Assembly: GCF_937127095.1 (NCBI RefSeq)
Contig: NZ_CAKZLP010000078.1
Location: 62,001 to 126,000 of the forward strand
Origin: an uncultured Amphritea sp.
GTDB taxonomy: Bacteria > Pseudomonadota > Gammaproteobacteria > Pseudomonadales > Balneatricaceae
Length of the DNA: 64,000 bases
Direction of reading: 5' to 3'
Shown here: one piece after another, positions 1-8,584 of the stretch
Position numbering within the stretch: position 1 is the stretch's first letter
Layout: each line of letters starts with the position of its first letter
The notes under the pieces: generated by a model
What the model saw: only the letters and a program-made list of their open reading frames with translations
Database searches by the model: none
Told to the model about the DNA's origin: nothing
Translations under genes and position numbers: made by a program

Positions 1-402
1 GCTGATGGTCTCCTGGGGGTTATTTTCGTGAATAATTATTTTGTAAATATAACGTATATATTATTAAAATTGAATTGATTTATTGATATTTATAGGTAAT
101 AAAACGTATATATTGCTGTTTATAGGCTTTGGCTCATGCTAAATACCGAACGGTTCTAATAAAACACACAGGTTTCTACGGATTTTCAGTCTGATCTCAT
201 GTTTAGCGCATATCCTTTATAGGACGTCTCTTATCAGGTCATTGATCACTCTTTGCAAACGTCAGAGTTTGTAATGGTCTGTCAGTATCAATACTGCTTT
301 AGGGGTCTGCCCGGGTCGGGCTCGCCGTGGTAGTGATGAGGGGCGTTTATCCGGGGGGACAGGCGGACTACCCTCCATATTCCGAATCTCGGGAGTCAGG
401 TT
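1..402. other. Intergenic region with AT-rich start and G-rich structured leader
   Basis: No coding region is supported here. The first 120 bases are very AT-rich and contain a 12-base direct repeat (AACGTATATATT at 51-62 and 103-114, offset 52 bases). From about 300 to 376 the composition turns GC-rich with two nested inverted repeats: GCCCG/CGGGC (309-313 with 317-321) and GGTAGT/ACTACC (329-334 with 367-372). They end just before the ribosome-binding site of the gene starting at 403, so they could form a structured 5' leader. I do not recognise a riboswitch class. Confidence 0.4.
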
Positions 403-975
403 ATGAATAAGTTTATTGCAGATCTGCTGATGCTGCCTTTATTGGTCATTATTCCATTGCAAACAACGGCTGCGGTAGGGCCGGAAAGTAAAATAAGTGA
501 GCTGTACCAGGATCGTTTTTACCATCCGGTGGTACCGACGGTGCCGTTTTATGTGCATGCTGCTAACGGTAAAGGATCAAAAACTGTCTGGGTTAAAGTC
601 CCTGATATTCGTTACTACCGTGATAACGACGGCGATCTGATGTTTTATGCAGGAAACACCGAGGTCTGTAGTGAGTTTTCTATCACCGGTAGTATTGGGG
701 ACAGTGATCGTCGCTGCGTGTCATCTGAAACGGTGCCGCTCATCAGACCTGCAGAGTATAGCTATCAGTACTGCGTATTTCGCACGGATGGTGATTGTGG
801 CCGATATATAAAATCGGACAGTGTGTATCCGCTTAAATATCAGATTCCCGTCGTTAAGCGAATGGCGGAGTCTGACAGTTTTAATTATGCCAACGTGGTG
901 TTTACCAAGACCGTCAAACTGAGTCACTGTACTGAGTGTGAAGCGATGGGGTGGACGGTTCCCAAAGTGCATTAA
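403..975 (+). CDS. Hypothetical exported protein, 190 aa
   Basis: Not recognised as a named family. The first 24 residues form a typical Sec signal peptide (Lys near the start, hydrophobic core LLMLPLLVIIPL, cleavage likely after TTAA), so the product should be periplasmic or secreted. The mature part has several cysteines (near residues 88, 100, 121, 128 and a final CTEC), which suggests disulfides, and many Tyr/Val residues in a beta-rich pattern. The start is supported by GGAG seven bases upstream of ATG. The gene stands alone, convergent with the porin gene, with a strong hairpin between them. No function is assigned. Confidence 0.7.
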   Translation: MNKFIADLLMLPLLVIIPLQTTAAVGPESKISELYQDRFYHPVVPTVPFYVHAANGKGSKTVWVKVPDIRYYRDNDGDLMFYAGNTEVCSEFSITGSIGDSDRRCVSSETVPLIRPAEYSYQYCVFRTDGDCGRYIKSDSVYPLKYQIPVVKRMAESDSFNYANVVFTKTVKLSHCTECEAMGWTVPKVH

Positions 976-1015
976 CAGCGGAAGACATCGCTGTGCTGAG
1001 GTAAAACTGTGTGGT

Positions 1016-1061
1016 GCGTGGGTCCGGAAGCCGTGAAGGGGGACAACGACCGGACCCATGC
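1016..1061. terminator. Hairpin between convergent genes, probable bidirectional terminator
   Basis: A 12-bp stem with one G-U pair (1016-1027 with 1050-1061, core TGGGTCCGG/CCGGACCCA) and a 22-base loop lies between the stops of the exported-protein gene (plus) and the porin gene (minus). T-tracts are poor on both sides, so the terminator call is moderate. Confidence 0.5.
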
Positions 1062-1064
1062 AGT

Positions 1065-2033
1065 TTAAGCGGGTTTAGAATGTGTAATTGAACCGTACCG
1101 GGCTGCGGTGGTTTCATCGTCCACAACATTTGATGCGCTAGAGTACGATCCGGCAAAAGTGACAGTTGCTTCCTGAATGCCAAACAGAGGCACTGAGTAA
1201 GCGACATAGGTGGTGGTCACATCCGGGTCAGGACCGGTTGCGTTATCCTCGTCAGAGCGAACGACACCGGCCCCGAAATTACCGTAGGTGACGTTGGCCG
1301 CATAGGAGTTCACTTTCTGATCGCTGTTGTCATCTTCCAGACGGGATGCAGAAATATTGACGTTTGCGCCGGACAGATCAAAATTTGCCGTTAATGCATA
1401 ACCGGTTTGGTCCACATTGCCGCCAGCGGTCAGGTCGTATTTAACACTCTCGAAGCCTGCGGTCAGGCTGAATCCATCGGTACTCCAGGTGACGGAGGGG
1501 CGATAACCTGATATTGCGGTGCCATTATCGCCGGCGGTATCGTCATCACCAAAAATAGTATCCAGTTCAAACTTCAGCCTATCAGAGGCTTTGAAGTGCA
1601 GGGCGATCTGGCCACCATCATCACCGGCAAAACCGCGCACTTTATTTGCCTCGTAAACCGATACACCGCCAGCATGGGCAACCAGCGTATCTTTACCCAG
1701 TGGGAACAGGTTGATCGCCTCGAAACGGCCTATCTGTGCATCCCAGCTGCTGTTGCCCAGTTGAATATAGGCATCACGTACCACTACTTTGTCATCACCA
1801 TCGGTTGTCAGACGCACGCCGCCTTTCGCGGCGACAAAGTAATCACCGTTTTCACGTTTTGAGGCGACATTCAGTTCGACAAAACCGTTCTGGTCGTAGG
1901 TGGTAGAGGTGGTTGCGGTATCAACCGCATCGGTATCGAGTTCAAGATTTGCATCAAACGAGAGCTGTGCCTGTGCGAAACTTGATAAAGTGCAGCCAAG
2001 AATTGCGCTGGTAAGTAAAATTGACTTATTCAA
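1065..2033 (-). pseudogene. Outer-membrane porin with frameshifted C-terminus
   Basis: The product is a porin-like outer-membrane beta-barrel. It has a signal peptide (MNKSILLTSAILGCTLSSFAQA), then alternating polar/hydrophobic strands such as SFDANLELDTDAV and GFVELNVASK, about 322 residues in all. It ends unusually in ...YGSITHSKPA. The next frame at the same place reads VRFNYTF followed by a stop at 1075-1077, which is the classic porin C-terminal strand ending in Phe that the Bam machinery recognises. One base therefore appears to be missing near 1098-1101, from real mutation or sequence error. AAGAGG precedes the start. The gene lies downstream of the mannitol operon, separated by about 320 bp that carry candidate regulator sites also found at mtlE, so it may serve polyol uptake (inference). 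Confidence 0.75.
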
Positions 2034-2353
2034 AGTGAAACCTCTTACGATTATTATGTTTATTTTTCGTATTTTTATGTTTATCAGTTTTATTTTATAA
2101 TCTGATGTAGGTTATTAAATAGGAGGTGTGTTTGTTGAACAAATACAAAAATGATGGATGTTATGTATTTTTTTGACTATGAATTTTGCGTGTACTTTTA
2201 TGTATTTTGATTTGTACTTTTGTGATTTTATATATTGTTTTTATGGATTTTTAAGGGTTTTATAATCGAGTGTTTCTGATATAAAAACCAGGCCTGTATC
2301 AGAAGAGCATCTTGCGGGTACTTTTCTGATTCAAGTTTTCCAATCTGATAACC
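2034..2353. other. AT-rich intergenic region upstream of the porin
   Basis: This 320-base gap separates the mannitol operon end (mtlZ) from the porin start. It is very T-rich on the plus strand and has no supported gene. It holds two copies of a TGTACTTTT direct repeat spaced 22 bases apart, annotated separately as candidate operators. No convincing rho-independent terminator for mtlZ was found. Confidence 0.5.
2191..2224 (-). promoter_or_regulatory. Paired CANAWAAGTACA motif upstream of porin (candidate MtlR operator)
   Basis: On the minus (coding) strand the two copies read CATAAAAGTACA (2191-2202) and CACAAAAGTACA (2213-2224). They start 22 bases apart, two helical turns on the same face. 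The first copy begins 158 bases upstream of the porin start. A near-identical element, CAAATAAGTACA, lies 159 bases upstream of mtlE. AraC-type activators such as MtlR bind tandem direct repeats, so MtlR binding is a reasonable inference but is not shown. Confidence 0.4.
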
Positions 2354-3319
2354 TCAAATAATGAGGTCTGAATGGGTAGGAAGTGAGGTGAAAGCCCCTT
2401 TTTTTGTCACGGCATGAGCACCACATCGGCATGCGAATCTGAGAGTTTCTTCAATTAATTCAGGTATTTTAAGTGTTTCAAAGATGCCAGCAGAAGATAT
2501 GTTCAGCTTAGCCAGAGAAAATAATAAGCCCCCTATAAATGCATCGCCAGCAGCAGTACTGTCAACCATAGTCACTTTAGGAGGAGAGATTTCTCCTTGC
2601 CTATTCTGGGTATAAAAACGTAATTTTTCTCCGCCATCGGTAATAATAATTAGCGAAACACCCGTGAATAGCATCTTATTGATGATGTCGTTTTCATCGT
2701 GGTTGCTACAAAAAAAATCTAGTTCTTCGGCTGATAATTTAATAATGTCTGACTTTTTTATGCATTGCCATATAGGTTCAAGAGGGTCGCGATTATTTGG
2801 CCATAAATTCAATCTAAGATTAATATCAAAACTAATCATAAATCCCGCTTTTTTTGCTTTATCTATACCTTCGTTCGTTGTTGTTTCAATGGTTTCATGG
2901 GTCAGGGTATTTGAACAGAAATGGAATATACCCGGTTCACTAAACCAGTCGGATTTAAACTCTGCAGTCTGGAAAAAAAGATCAGCAGAAGGGTTGCGAT
3001 AAAATTCGAAACTACGCTCACCTGTATGGTCCAGGGAGACGAAAGCAAGCGCTGTATTCGCTTCACTTGTACTCAGTAGATAGTCAGTGTTGACGTTTGC
3101 GTCCTGCAATGACTCACGCATAAAATCCCCGAACATATCCTTACCTACTTTACCGGCAAAGTAACTACGTCCCCCCAACTTGCCGACTGCTGCAGCAACG
3201 TTGGCAGGTGCGCCACCCGGAAACTTGATAAAGGCTTCAGGCCCATCTGAATGCTGATTATTGATTCGGGTTGAAAGCATATCCACCAATGCTTCACCGA
3301 AGGAGATAATTTTATCCAT
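2354..3319 (-). CDS. mtlZ: Fructokinase, PfkB/ribokinase family
   Basis: It phosphorylates fructose, the product of MtlD, to fructose-6-phosphate in the cytoplasm. The 321-residue sequence has both PfkB signatures: the N-terminal GGAPANVAAAVGKLGG near residue 35 and the C-terminal DSTAAGDAFIGG (usually DTTGAGD; the catalytic Asp in AAGD is kept) near residue 250. It starts with MDKIISFGEALVDM, typical of ScrK/MtlZ fructokinases. Its ATG overlaps the pgi stop by one base (TGATG), indicating translational coupling. It is the last gene of the mannitol operon, matching the position of mtlZ in the Pseudomonas fluorescens operon. Another sugar specificity within PfkB is possible, but context favours fructose. 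Confidence 0.9.
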   Translation of the reverse strand: MDKIISFGEALVDMLSTRINNQHSDGPEAFIKFPGGAPANVAAAVGKLGGRSYFAGKVGKDMFGDFMRESLQDANVNTDYLLSTSEANTALAFVSLDHTGERSFEFYRNPSADLFFQTAEFKSDWFSEPGIFHFCSNTLTHETIETTTNEGIDKAKKAGFMISFDINLRLNLWPNNRDPLEPIWQCIKKSDIIKLSAEELDFFCSNHDENDIINKMLFTGVSLIIITDGGEKLRFYTQNRQGEISPPKVTMVDSTAAGDAFIGGLLFSLAKLNISSAGIFETLKIPELIEETLRFACRCGAHAVTKKGAFTSLPTHSDLII

Positions 3320-4974
3320 CAGTCTGTACTCTGCTTCTTTGAGGTTTTAGTTTTTTGTGTGACAACCTCAGCCTTAGTCGCGTTAACCGTGAGCCGTTGT
3401 CTGACTATTTCCAGTAGCCCCTGGGTAGATGCGTCATAATCCGAACTTTTACGTTCAATATTGCGACTGATCTCTGTGGCTAACCGTTTGCCAAGCTGTA
3501 CACCCCATTGGTCAAATGAGTTGATATTCCAGATAGCCCCCTGGACAAAGACTTTGTGTTCATAGAGTGCTATCAGCGCGCCCAGATTTCGTGGGTTTAA
3601 CTGATCCAGCAGGATGACATTGCTGGGACGGTTTCCGGGGCAGCTGGCATAATCCAGTTTTCCTTCAATAACGTCACCGTTCATAAATGCGTTTGCCTGT
3701 GCCAGCATATTGGTGAGCAGGGCAAACTGATGCTCCTCGGTTTCCTTATCATCGGGCAGCGAAGCGATAAAGTCGATTGGTACAAAACGGGTTCCCTGAT
3801 GCAGCAGTTGGAAAAATGCGTGCTGTCCATTGGAGCCGGTTTGTCCCCAGATAATTGGCCCGGTAGCATAATTGACGGGCTTCCCCTCACTGTCGACAGA
3901 CTTCCCGTTACTTTCCATATCCAATTGTTGTAGGAAAGAGGGCAGCTGATGTAAGGCCTGATCATAGGGAATGATGGCCTGAGTTTCAGCGCCGAGAAAA
4001 TTAGTGTTCCAGATGCCGATCAACGCCATGAGTACTGGCATGTTCTGGCGCAAAGGTGCTTCCATAAAGTGCCTGTCCATCTCATAGGCGCCCTCAAGCA
4101 GTTCAATAAATAGTGTGTAACCGATACTTAATGCGATTGGCAGACCGATACTGGACCAGAGTGAATAGCGTCCTCCTACCCAGGCCCAGAACTCGAAAAT
4201 ATTCTCCTGTTTGATGCCGAACTCCATGGCAGCGTCTTTGTTGGTGGATACTGCAACGAAGTGCTGACCGATATCGGCTTCGGTCCCCCCTGTTGATGCC
4301 ATAAACCAGCGTTTTGCGCTATTGGCGTTGAGCAGTGTTTCCTGCGTTGAGAAGGTTTTCGTTGAGACAATGAAGAGTGACGTTTCAGGGTCAAGTCCAC
4401 TAAGTACCTTTTTGATATGTTGACCATCAACATTGGAGACAAAATGGAAGCTCAGATTCGGGTGCTTGTAGGCATGTAGTGCGCGGCAGACCATATTGGG
4501 GCCAAGGTCGGACCCGCCAATACCGATATTAATGATATGACGAATCGGTTTGCCGGAATAACCCAGCCACTCTCCATCACGAACTTTATTGCTGAATGCT
4601 TCCAGTTTTTGCAGGCTGGCATGGATGTCAGGCATAACGTCGCGACCATTGACGACCACGAGCTCCGGGCCCCGGTTGCGCAAAGCGATATGCAACACCG
4701 GACGCTTCTCGGTGACATTGATAATATCACCAGAGAACATCTGTGCCCGGCGCTGTCGCAGAGGCGAGTGCTCAGCCAACTGCTCCAGAGTGGTAAGTAC
4801 CTTGTCGGACAGCTTGTTCTTGGAGTAATCCAGAAACAGTCCCCCCAGACGCACACTCATTTTCTGGAATCGCTCCGGATCCTGGGCAAAGTAGTCGGCT
4901 ATCCGGTCATCGCGGGTATCTTCGGCCAGCTGTTTAAGTTTTTTCCAGGTGACCGATTGATCAAGTTCATACAT
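3319..4974 (-). CDS. pgi: Glucose-6-phosphate isomerase
   Basis: It interconverts fructose-6-phosphate and glucose-6-phosphate. It is about 551 residues, the usual length for bacterial Pgi. Visible motifs are GIGGSDLGPNMVCRAL, the signature GGRYSLWSSIGLP, the second signature around NINSFDQWGVQLGK, and the conserved segment GSNGQHAFFQLLHQGT. I chose the ATG at 4974 rather than an in-frame start at 5007 because GAGGA lies just upstream and homologues begin near MYELDQS. This ATG overlaps the mtlD stop by 8 bases. A pgi inside a mannitol operon is unusual (P. fluorescens has a xylulose kinase at this position). Here it feeds fructose-6-P straight into Zwf and the Entner-Doudoroff route. Confidence 0.96.
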   Translation of the reverse strand: MYELDQSVTWKKLKQLAEDTRDDRIADYFAQDPERFQKMSVRLGGLFLDYSKNKLSDKVLTTLEQLAEHSPLRQRRAQMFSGDIINVTEKRPVLHIALRNRGPELVVVNGRDVMPDIHASLQKLEAFSNKVRDGEWLGYSGKPIRHIINIGIGGSDLGPNMVCRALHAYKHPNLSFHFVSNVDGQHIKKVLSGLDPETSLFIVSTKTFSTQETLLNANSAKRWFMASTGGTEADIGQHFVAVSTNKDAAMEFGIKQENIFEFWAWVGGRYSLWSSIGLPIALSIGYTLFIELLEGAYEMDRHFMEAPLRQNMPVLMALIGIWNTNFLGAETQAIIPYDQALHQLPSFLQQLDMESNGKSVDSEGKPVNYATGPIIWGQTGSNGQHAFFQLLHQGTRFVPIDFIASLPDDKETEEHQFALLTNMLAQANAFMNGDVIEGKLDYASCPGNRPSNVILLDQLNPRNLGALIALYEHKVFVQGAIWNINSFDQWGVQLGKRLATEISRNIERKSSDYDASTQGLLEIVRQRLTVNATKAEVVTQKTKTSKKQSTD

Positions 4975-6457
4975 GTTGTCTTTCCTCTGCCTGAACCGCT
5001 TGCGCATTCAACGCTTCAAGCATATCCAGAACACCCTGAGACTCGATCTGAGTCAGTGCTGTATTGAATAGTTGAGTAAACTCATCTGAAGCGATTAACT
5101 CAGATCCGAAAAGATCCTCTAAGTTAAGAAATGCATCACTGATGGATGATCCCTGACTCACTGCAACCTTAAGCCTTTCAGCCATAGGGTCCTGAATGGC
5201 ATCAACCGCCTGACTGCGGAGATAAGCCGCCCAGCCGGCGATAATAAATGCAAGGCGATGTAACGGCAGTCCTTGTGACAGACATTGCTGAATAGTGGGC
5301 GTGAGAAATTTTGGTATTTTGCCGGAGCCATCCATGCATAATCGTGCGAGCTGATCAGCCATTTTCTGGTTAGAAAATCGCTGAATCAGAGTGTCTTTGT
5401 AAGCCTCAATGTCGACTCCAGGAATGTTTCCCAGCACCGGAGTAACATCATTGTTCATAAAGTTGCGAATGAAGCTTACAAAGCGTCTGTCATTCATCAC
5501 ATCATTGGTATAGCGGTAACCTGCAAGATATCCCAGATACCCCATTGCTGAATGACTGGCATTGAGCAGACGGATCTTCATTAACTCATAGGGGGTGACA
5601 TCCTGAGTTAGCTGGACACCGACGGTATCCCAATCGGGGCGACCATTGCAGAAATCGTCCTCCAATACCCATTGCATGAATGGTTCACAGATCACCGGCC
5701 AGCGATCTTCAATGTCATAGTTATCTGCCAGCCATTGGGTATGTTCTGGTATTGTCATCGGTGTGATTCGGTCAACCATGCTGTTTGGGAAGCTGACATG
5801 GATGTTAATCCAGTCGTATAGTTCAGGGTCACTCTGCTGAGCAAAGGCCAGCAAGGCTTTTCGGGCTACCTGACCGTTGTGTGGCAGGTTATCGCAGGAC
5901 ATTACCGTGAAGGGTTTGATTCCTCGTGCTTTTCGTCTGGCGAGTGCTTCGCAAAGGTAACCAAATACCGTGCAGGGTGAAGCAGGGTTATTCAGGTCGT
6001 GGATAATATCAGGGTTGTTGAGGTTAAATTCACCGGTATTGTCATCGACGTTATAACCTCCTTCGGTAATTGTGAGTGACGCGATTCTGACATCCGGATC
6101 TGCCAGCTTTTCAAGCACTGCGGCGGGTGAATCCGGGGCAAACAGAAAGTTTGAAATCGCACCAATGACGCTCACCTTTGTCTCTTGCTGGTGATCGAGT
6201 TCCATCAGTGTGTAGAGATAGTCCTGCTGTGCCAGTGCTTGTTGCATGGCCCGGTCAGATTCACGCAACCCAACACCGCAAATGGCCCAGTTTCCATCAC
6301 CTTTTTGCAATAACTGTTCGGTATAAACAGCCTCGTGAGAGCGGTGAAAACCGCCGACACCGATGTGCACAATGCCATGTTTTCTCATGTTTCTCAGGTA
6401 AGACGGCCGGTGGACCCGGCTGTCTAGCTGAGTTAACGTTGAATTATTTAGTTTCAT
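4967..6457 (-). CDS. mtlD: Mannitol 2-dehydrogenase, long-chain polyol dehydrogenase family
   Basis: It oxidises D-mannitol to D-fructose with NAD+. At 496 residues it matches the P. fluorescens enzyme (about 493). The Rossmann-fold segment HIGVGGFHRSH is at 31-41. The catalytic triad pattern K-x4-N-x2-H is present as K294, N299 and H302 in the segment ELMKIRLLNASH. The start at 6457 is preferred over an in-frame ATG at 6481 because AAGGTG lies 6 bases upstream. It follows the ABC transporter genes after a 150-base gap and overlaps pgi by 8 bases. Fructuronate or tagaturonate reductases are the near relatives, but the operon context fixes mannitol or a similar hexitol. Confidence 0.93.
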   Translation of the reverse strand: MKLNNSTLTQLDSRVHRPSYLRNMRKHGIVHIGVGGFHRSHEAVYTEQLLQKGDGNWAICGVGLRESDRAMQQALAQQDYLYTLMELDHQQETKVSVIGAISNFLFAPDSPAAVLEKLADPDVRIASLTITEGGYNVDDNTGEFNLNNPDIIHDLNNPASPCTVFGYLCEALARRKARGIKPFTVMSCDNLPHNGQVARKALLAFAQQSDPELYDWINIHVSFPNSMVDRITPMTIPEHTQWLADNYDIEDRWPVICEPFMQWVLEDDFCNGRPDWDTVGVQLTQDVTPYELMKIRLLNASHSAMGYLGYLAGYRYTNDVMNDRRFVSFIRNFMNNDVTPVLGNIPGVDIEAYKDTLIQRFSNQKMADQLARLCMDGSGKIPKFLTPTIQQCLSQGLPLHRLAFIIAGWAAYLRSQAVDAIQDPMAERLKVAVSQGSSISDAFLNLEDLFGSELIASDEFTQLFNTALTQIESQGVLDMLEALNAQAVQAEERQHV

Positions 6458-6608
6458 GTTAATCACCTTGGTAAACGCCATACTCTCAAGGCAGTAAAGT
6501 CAGGCCCAAATATTCAGGCTGGGCGCTTTAGCCGAGACGCAAAGGCCCTTTGCCCTGCCATTAAGGGGCTGAACAGGGGCCGGCTATACAGAGCTTTATT
6601 AATGCATG
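6458..6608. other. mtlK-mtlD intergenic gap with small inverted repeat
   Basis: This gap inside the operon has a perfect short inverted repeat (GCAAAGG/CCTTTGC, 6539-6545 with 6547-6553) and other GC-rich complementary segments, but no T-tract. It may be a processing or stability element within the mtl transcript. No gene is visible. Confidence 0.3.
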
Positions 6609-7718
6609 TTAAGCGACTTCGGCTGCCCGACTCAGTCTGGGAACAGCCTTACCATTCGTATCGAAGAGATGACACTGAAGAGGGTCGAGATTAAGCCCGA
6701 TGGTCTCTCCAAAGGTGCCCAAAAAATCGCCTGGTGTACGGATGGTAATCATCTGTTTATCCAGGGTTTTTACATAGCAGTAGGTATCACTGCCTAAGTG
6801 TTCAGCGACATCGAGAATAGCCTGGAATTTGCTACTGTTTTTATCGGTAATGATGACATGCTCAGGACGTACACCGATATTCACATCACTACCTGGTTGA
6901 ATTGAGTCGGATGATACCGGTACTTCAATCTCATAACCGGAGGTAAGCTCGGCTGTAACGCCGCTTGCACTGACTGATTTTACCTTGCCCGGGAGGAAGC
7001 TCATTTTAGGCATACCGAGGAAACCTGCGACAAACTCATTCACCGGGTGGTGGTAGAGTTCCATTGGCGAGCCGACCTGTTCGATTCTACCCTGATTAAG
7101 TACAACCACCTTATCGGCCAGTGTCATAGCCTCAACCTGATCATGGGTGACATATATCATGGTTGCATTCAGGTCCTGATGCAGTCTTGCTAACTCAAGA
7201 CGCATCTGTACCCGCAGTGCAGCATCCAGGTTTGAAAGAGGCTCATCAAAGAGGAATATCTCCGGATGACGCACAATTGAGCGACCGATAGCGACACGCT
7301 GACGCTGTCCGCCTGACAGGTCTTTGGGTTTTCGGTCGAGCAACGGGCCCAGTTCAAGAATTCGCGCGGCTTCATCTACTTTTGAGTTGATGGTCTCTTT
7401 ATCCTGACCCGCCAACTCCAGCGCAAACGACATGTTTTTGCGCACCGACATATGTGGATATAGCGCGTAACTCTGAAACACCATCGCCAGATCACGTTTC
7501 GCCGGAGCCAGTTCGGTTATCTCTTTATCATTGAGAAAGATCTCACCACTGGAGACCTCTTCCAGCCCTGCGATTGAGCGCAACAGGGTCGACTTACCGC
7601 AGCCTGATGGTCCGACAAAGACGACGAATTCATGATCTTTAATATCGAGATTGATACCTTTAAGAATCTCAGTTTCACCGTAAGATTTTCTTAGATTTTT
7701 TATTGTTAAATCAGCCAT
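6609..7718 (-). CDS. mtlK: Mannitol/polyol ABC transporter ATP-binding protein
   Basis: This is the cytoplasmic ATPase of a CUT1-type sugar importer (MalK/UgpC/SmoK family), 369 residues. Walker A GPSGCGKST is at 36-44, the Q-loop is in VFQSYALYPHM, the ABC signature LSGGQRQR is at 134-141, Walker B is IFLFDEP at 154-160, and the switch His is in YVTHDQVEAM. A C-terminal TOBE/OB regulatory domain follows, with the typical segment NIGVRPEHV. AAGGTG precedes the start. It lies 13 bases after mtlG, in the same order as the P. fluorescens mannitol operon. It should drive uptake together with MtlE, MtlF and MtlG. Confidence 0.93.
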   Translation of the reverse strand: MADLTIKNLRKSYGETEILKGINLDIKDHEFVVFVGPSGCGKSTLLRSIAGLEEVSSGEIFLNDKEITELAPAKRDLAMVFQSYALYPHMSVRKNMSFALELAGQDKETINSKVDEAARILELGPLLDRKPKDLSGGQRQRVAIGRSIVRHPEIFLFDEPLSNLDAALRVQMRLELARLHQDLNATMIYVTHDQVEAMTLADKVVVLNQGRIEQVGSPMELYHHPVNEFVAGFLGMPKMSFLPGKVKSVSASGVTAELTSGYEIEVPVSSDSIQPGSDVNIGVRPEHVIITDKNSSKFQAILDVAEHLGSDTYCYVKTLDKQMITIRTPGDFLGTFGETIGLNLDPLQCHLFDTNGKAVPRLSRAAEVA

Positions 7719-7731
7719 GGGATCACCTTAA

Positions 7732-8565
7732 TTATTTAACGGCGCCGAAGGACAAGCCGCGAACCAGTTGTTTCTGACTTATCCAGCCAAATACCAGAAT
7801 GGGCGCACAGGCCAGCGTTGATACGGCGGACAATTTTGCCCAGAAGAGTCCTTCGGGACTGGAGTAGGAAGCGATCAGGGCGGTCAGTGGTGCCGCTTGT
7901 GACGCGGTCAGGTTTAGTGACCAGAACGCTTCGTTCCAACATAGAATCAGTGACAGTAGAACAGTGGAAGCTAACCCGCCTTTACTCATTGGCAGCAGGA
8001 CTTTCCAGATCTCCTGAAACAGAGTAGCGCCATCCATTCGCGCTGCTTCGAGAATATCTTTAGGTATCTCTTTGAAATATGTATAGGCCATCCAGACCAT
8101 AATCGGCAGGTTTATCAGTGTGTAGATAATCACCAGACCGAGCTTGGTATCCAGCATGCCGGTGTCTTTAAACAGCAGGTAGATGGGCACCAGTACGCCC
8201 ACAGGTGGTAACATCTTGGTTGACAGCATCCATAGCAGAGTGGACTTTGTCCGTTTCGTTTCAAAAAATGCCATTGAGTAGGCGGCAGGCACGGCGATTA
8301 GCATGCCGATAATAGTTGAACCAAATGAGACCACGACGGAGTTCCAGGCAAAGTGGAAATAGTCGCTACGCTCATTAATGGAGGTGTAGTTCTCCAGTGT
8401 CGGCGTAAAGAATAACTGTGGTGGTGTTGCAAAGGCATCGATTTCCGTCTTAAAACTGGTGAGAATCATCCAGAAAATCGGGAAAAATATAATCAGTGCT
8501 ACCAACCAGGCGATCGTTCCCAGAACGACGGTCTGGGCGCGACGACGTTGTTTAAGGCTTAACAT
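7732..8565 (-). CDS. mtlG: Polyol ABC transporter permease (MalG type)
   Basis: One of two inner-membrane permease subunits, 277 residues with about six hydrophobic segments, the first near residues 13-35. The EAA loop that contacts the ATPase is visible as EAARMDGATLFQEIWKVLLP, with the conserved Gly and the LP pair. AGAGG lies upstream of the ATG. The gene is tightly packed, 19 bases after mtlF and 13 bases before mtlK, implying cotranslation. Family knowledge assigns it to the CUT1 sugar/polyol permeases (SmoG/MtlG); specificity comes from the operon, not from the permease itself. Confidence 0.92.
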   Translation of the reverse strand: MLSLKQRRRAQTVVLGTIAWLVALIIFFPIFWMILTSFKTEIDAFATPPQLFFTPTLENYTSINERSDYFHFAWNSVVVSFGSTIIGMLIAVPAAYSMAFFETKRTKSTLLWMLSTKMLPPVGVLVPIYLLFKDTGMLDTKLGLVIIYTLINLPIMVWMAYTYFKEIPKDILEAARMDGATLFQEIWKVLLPMSKGGLASTVLLSLILCWNEAFWSLNLTASQAAPLTALIASYSSPEGLFWAKLSAVSTLACAPILVFGWISQKQLVRGLSFGAVK

Positions 8566-8584
8566 AATATTACCTCTGCAAGCA

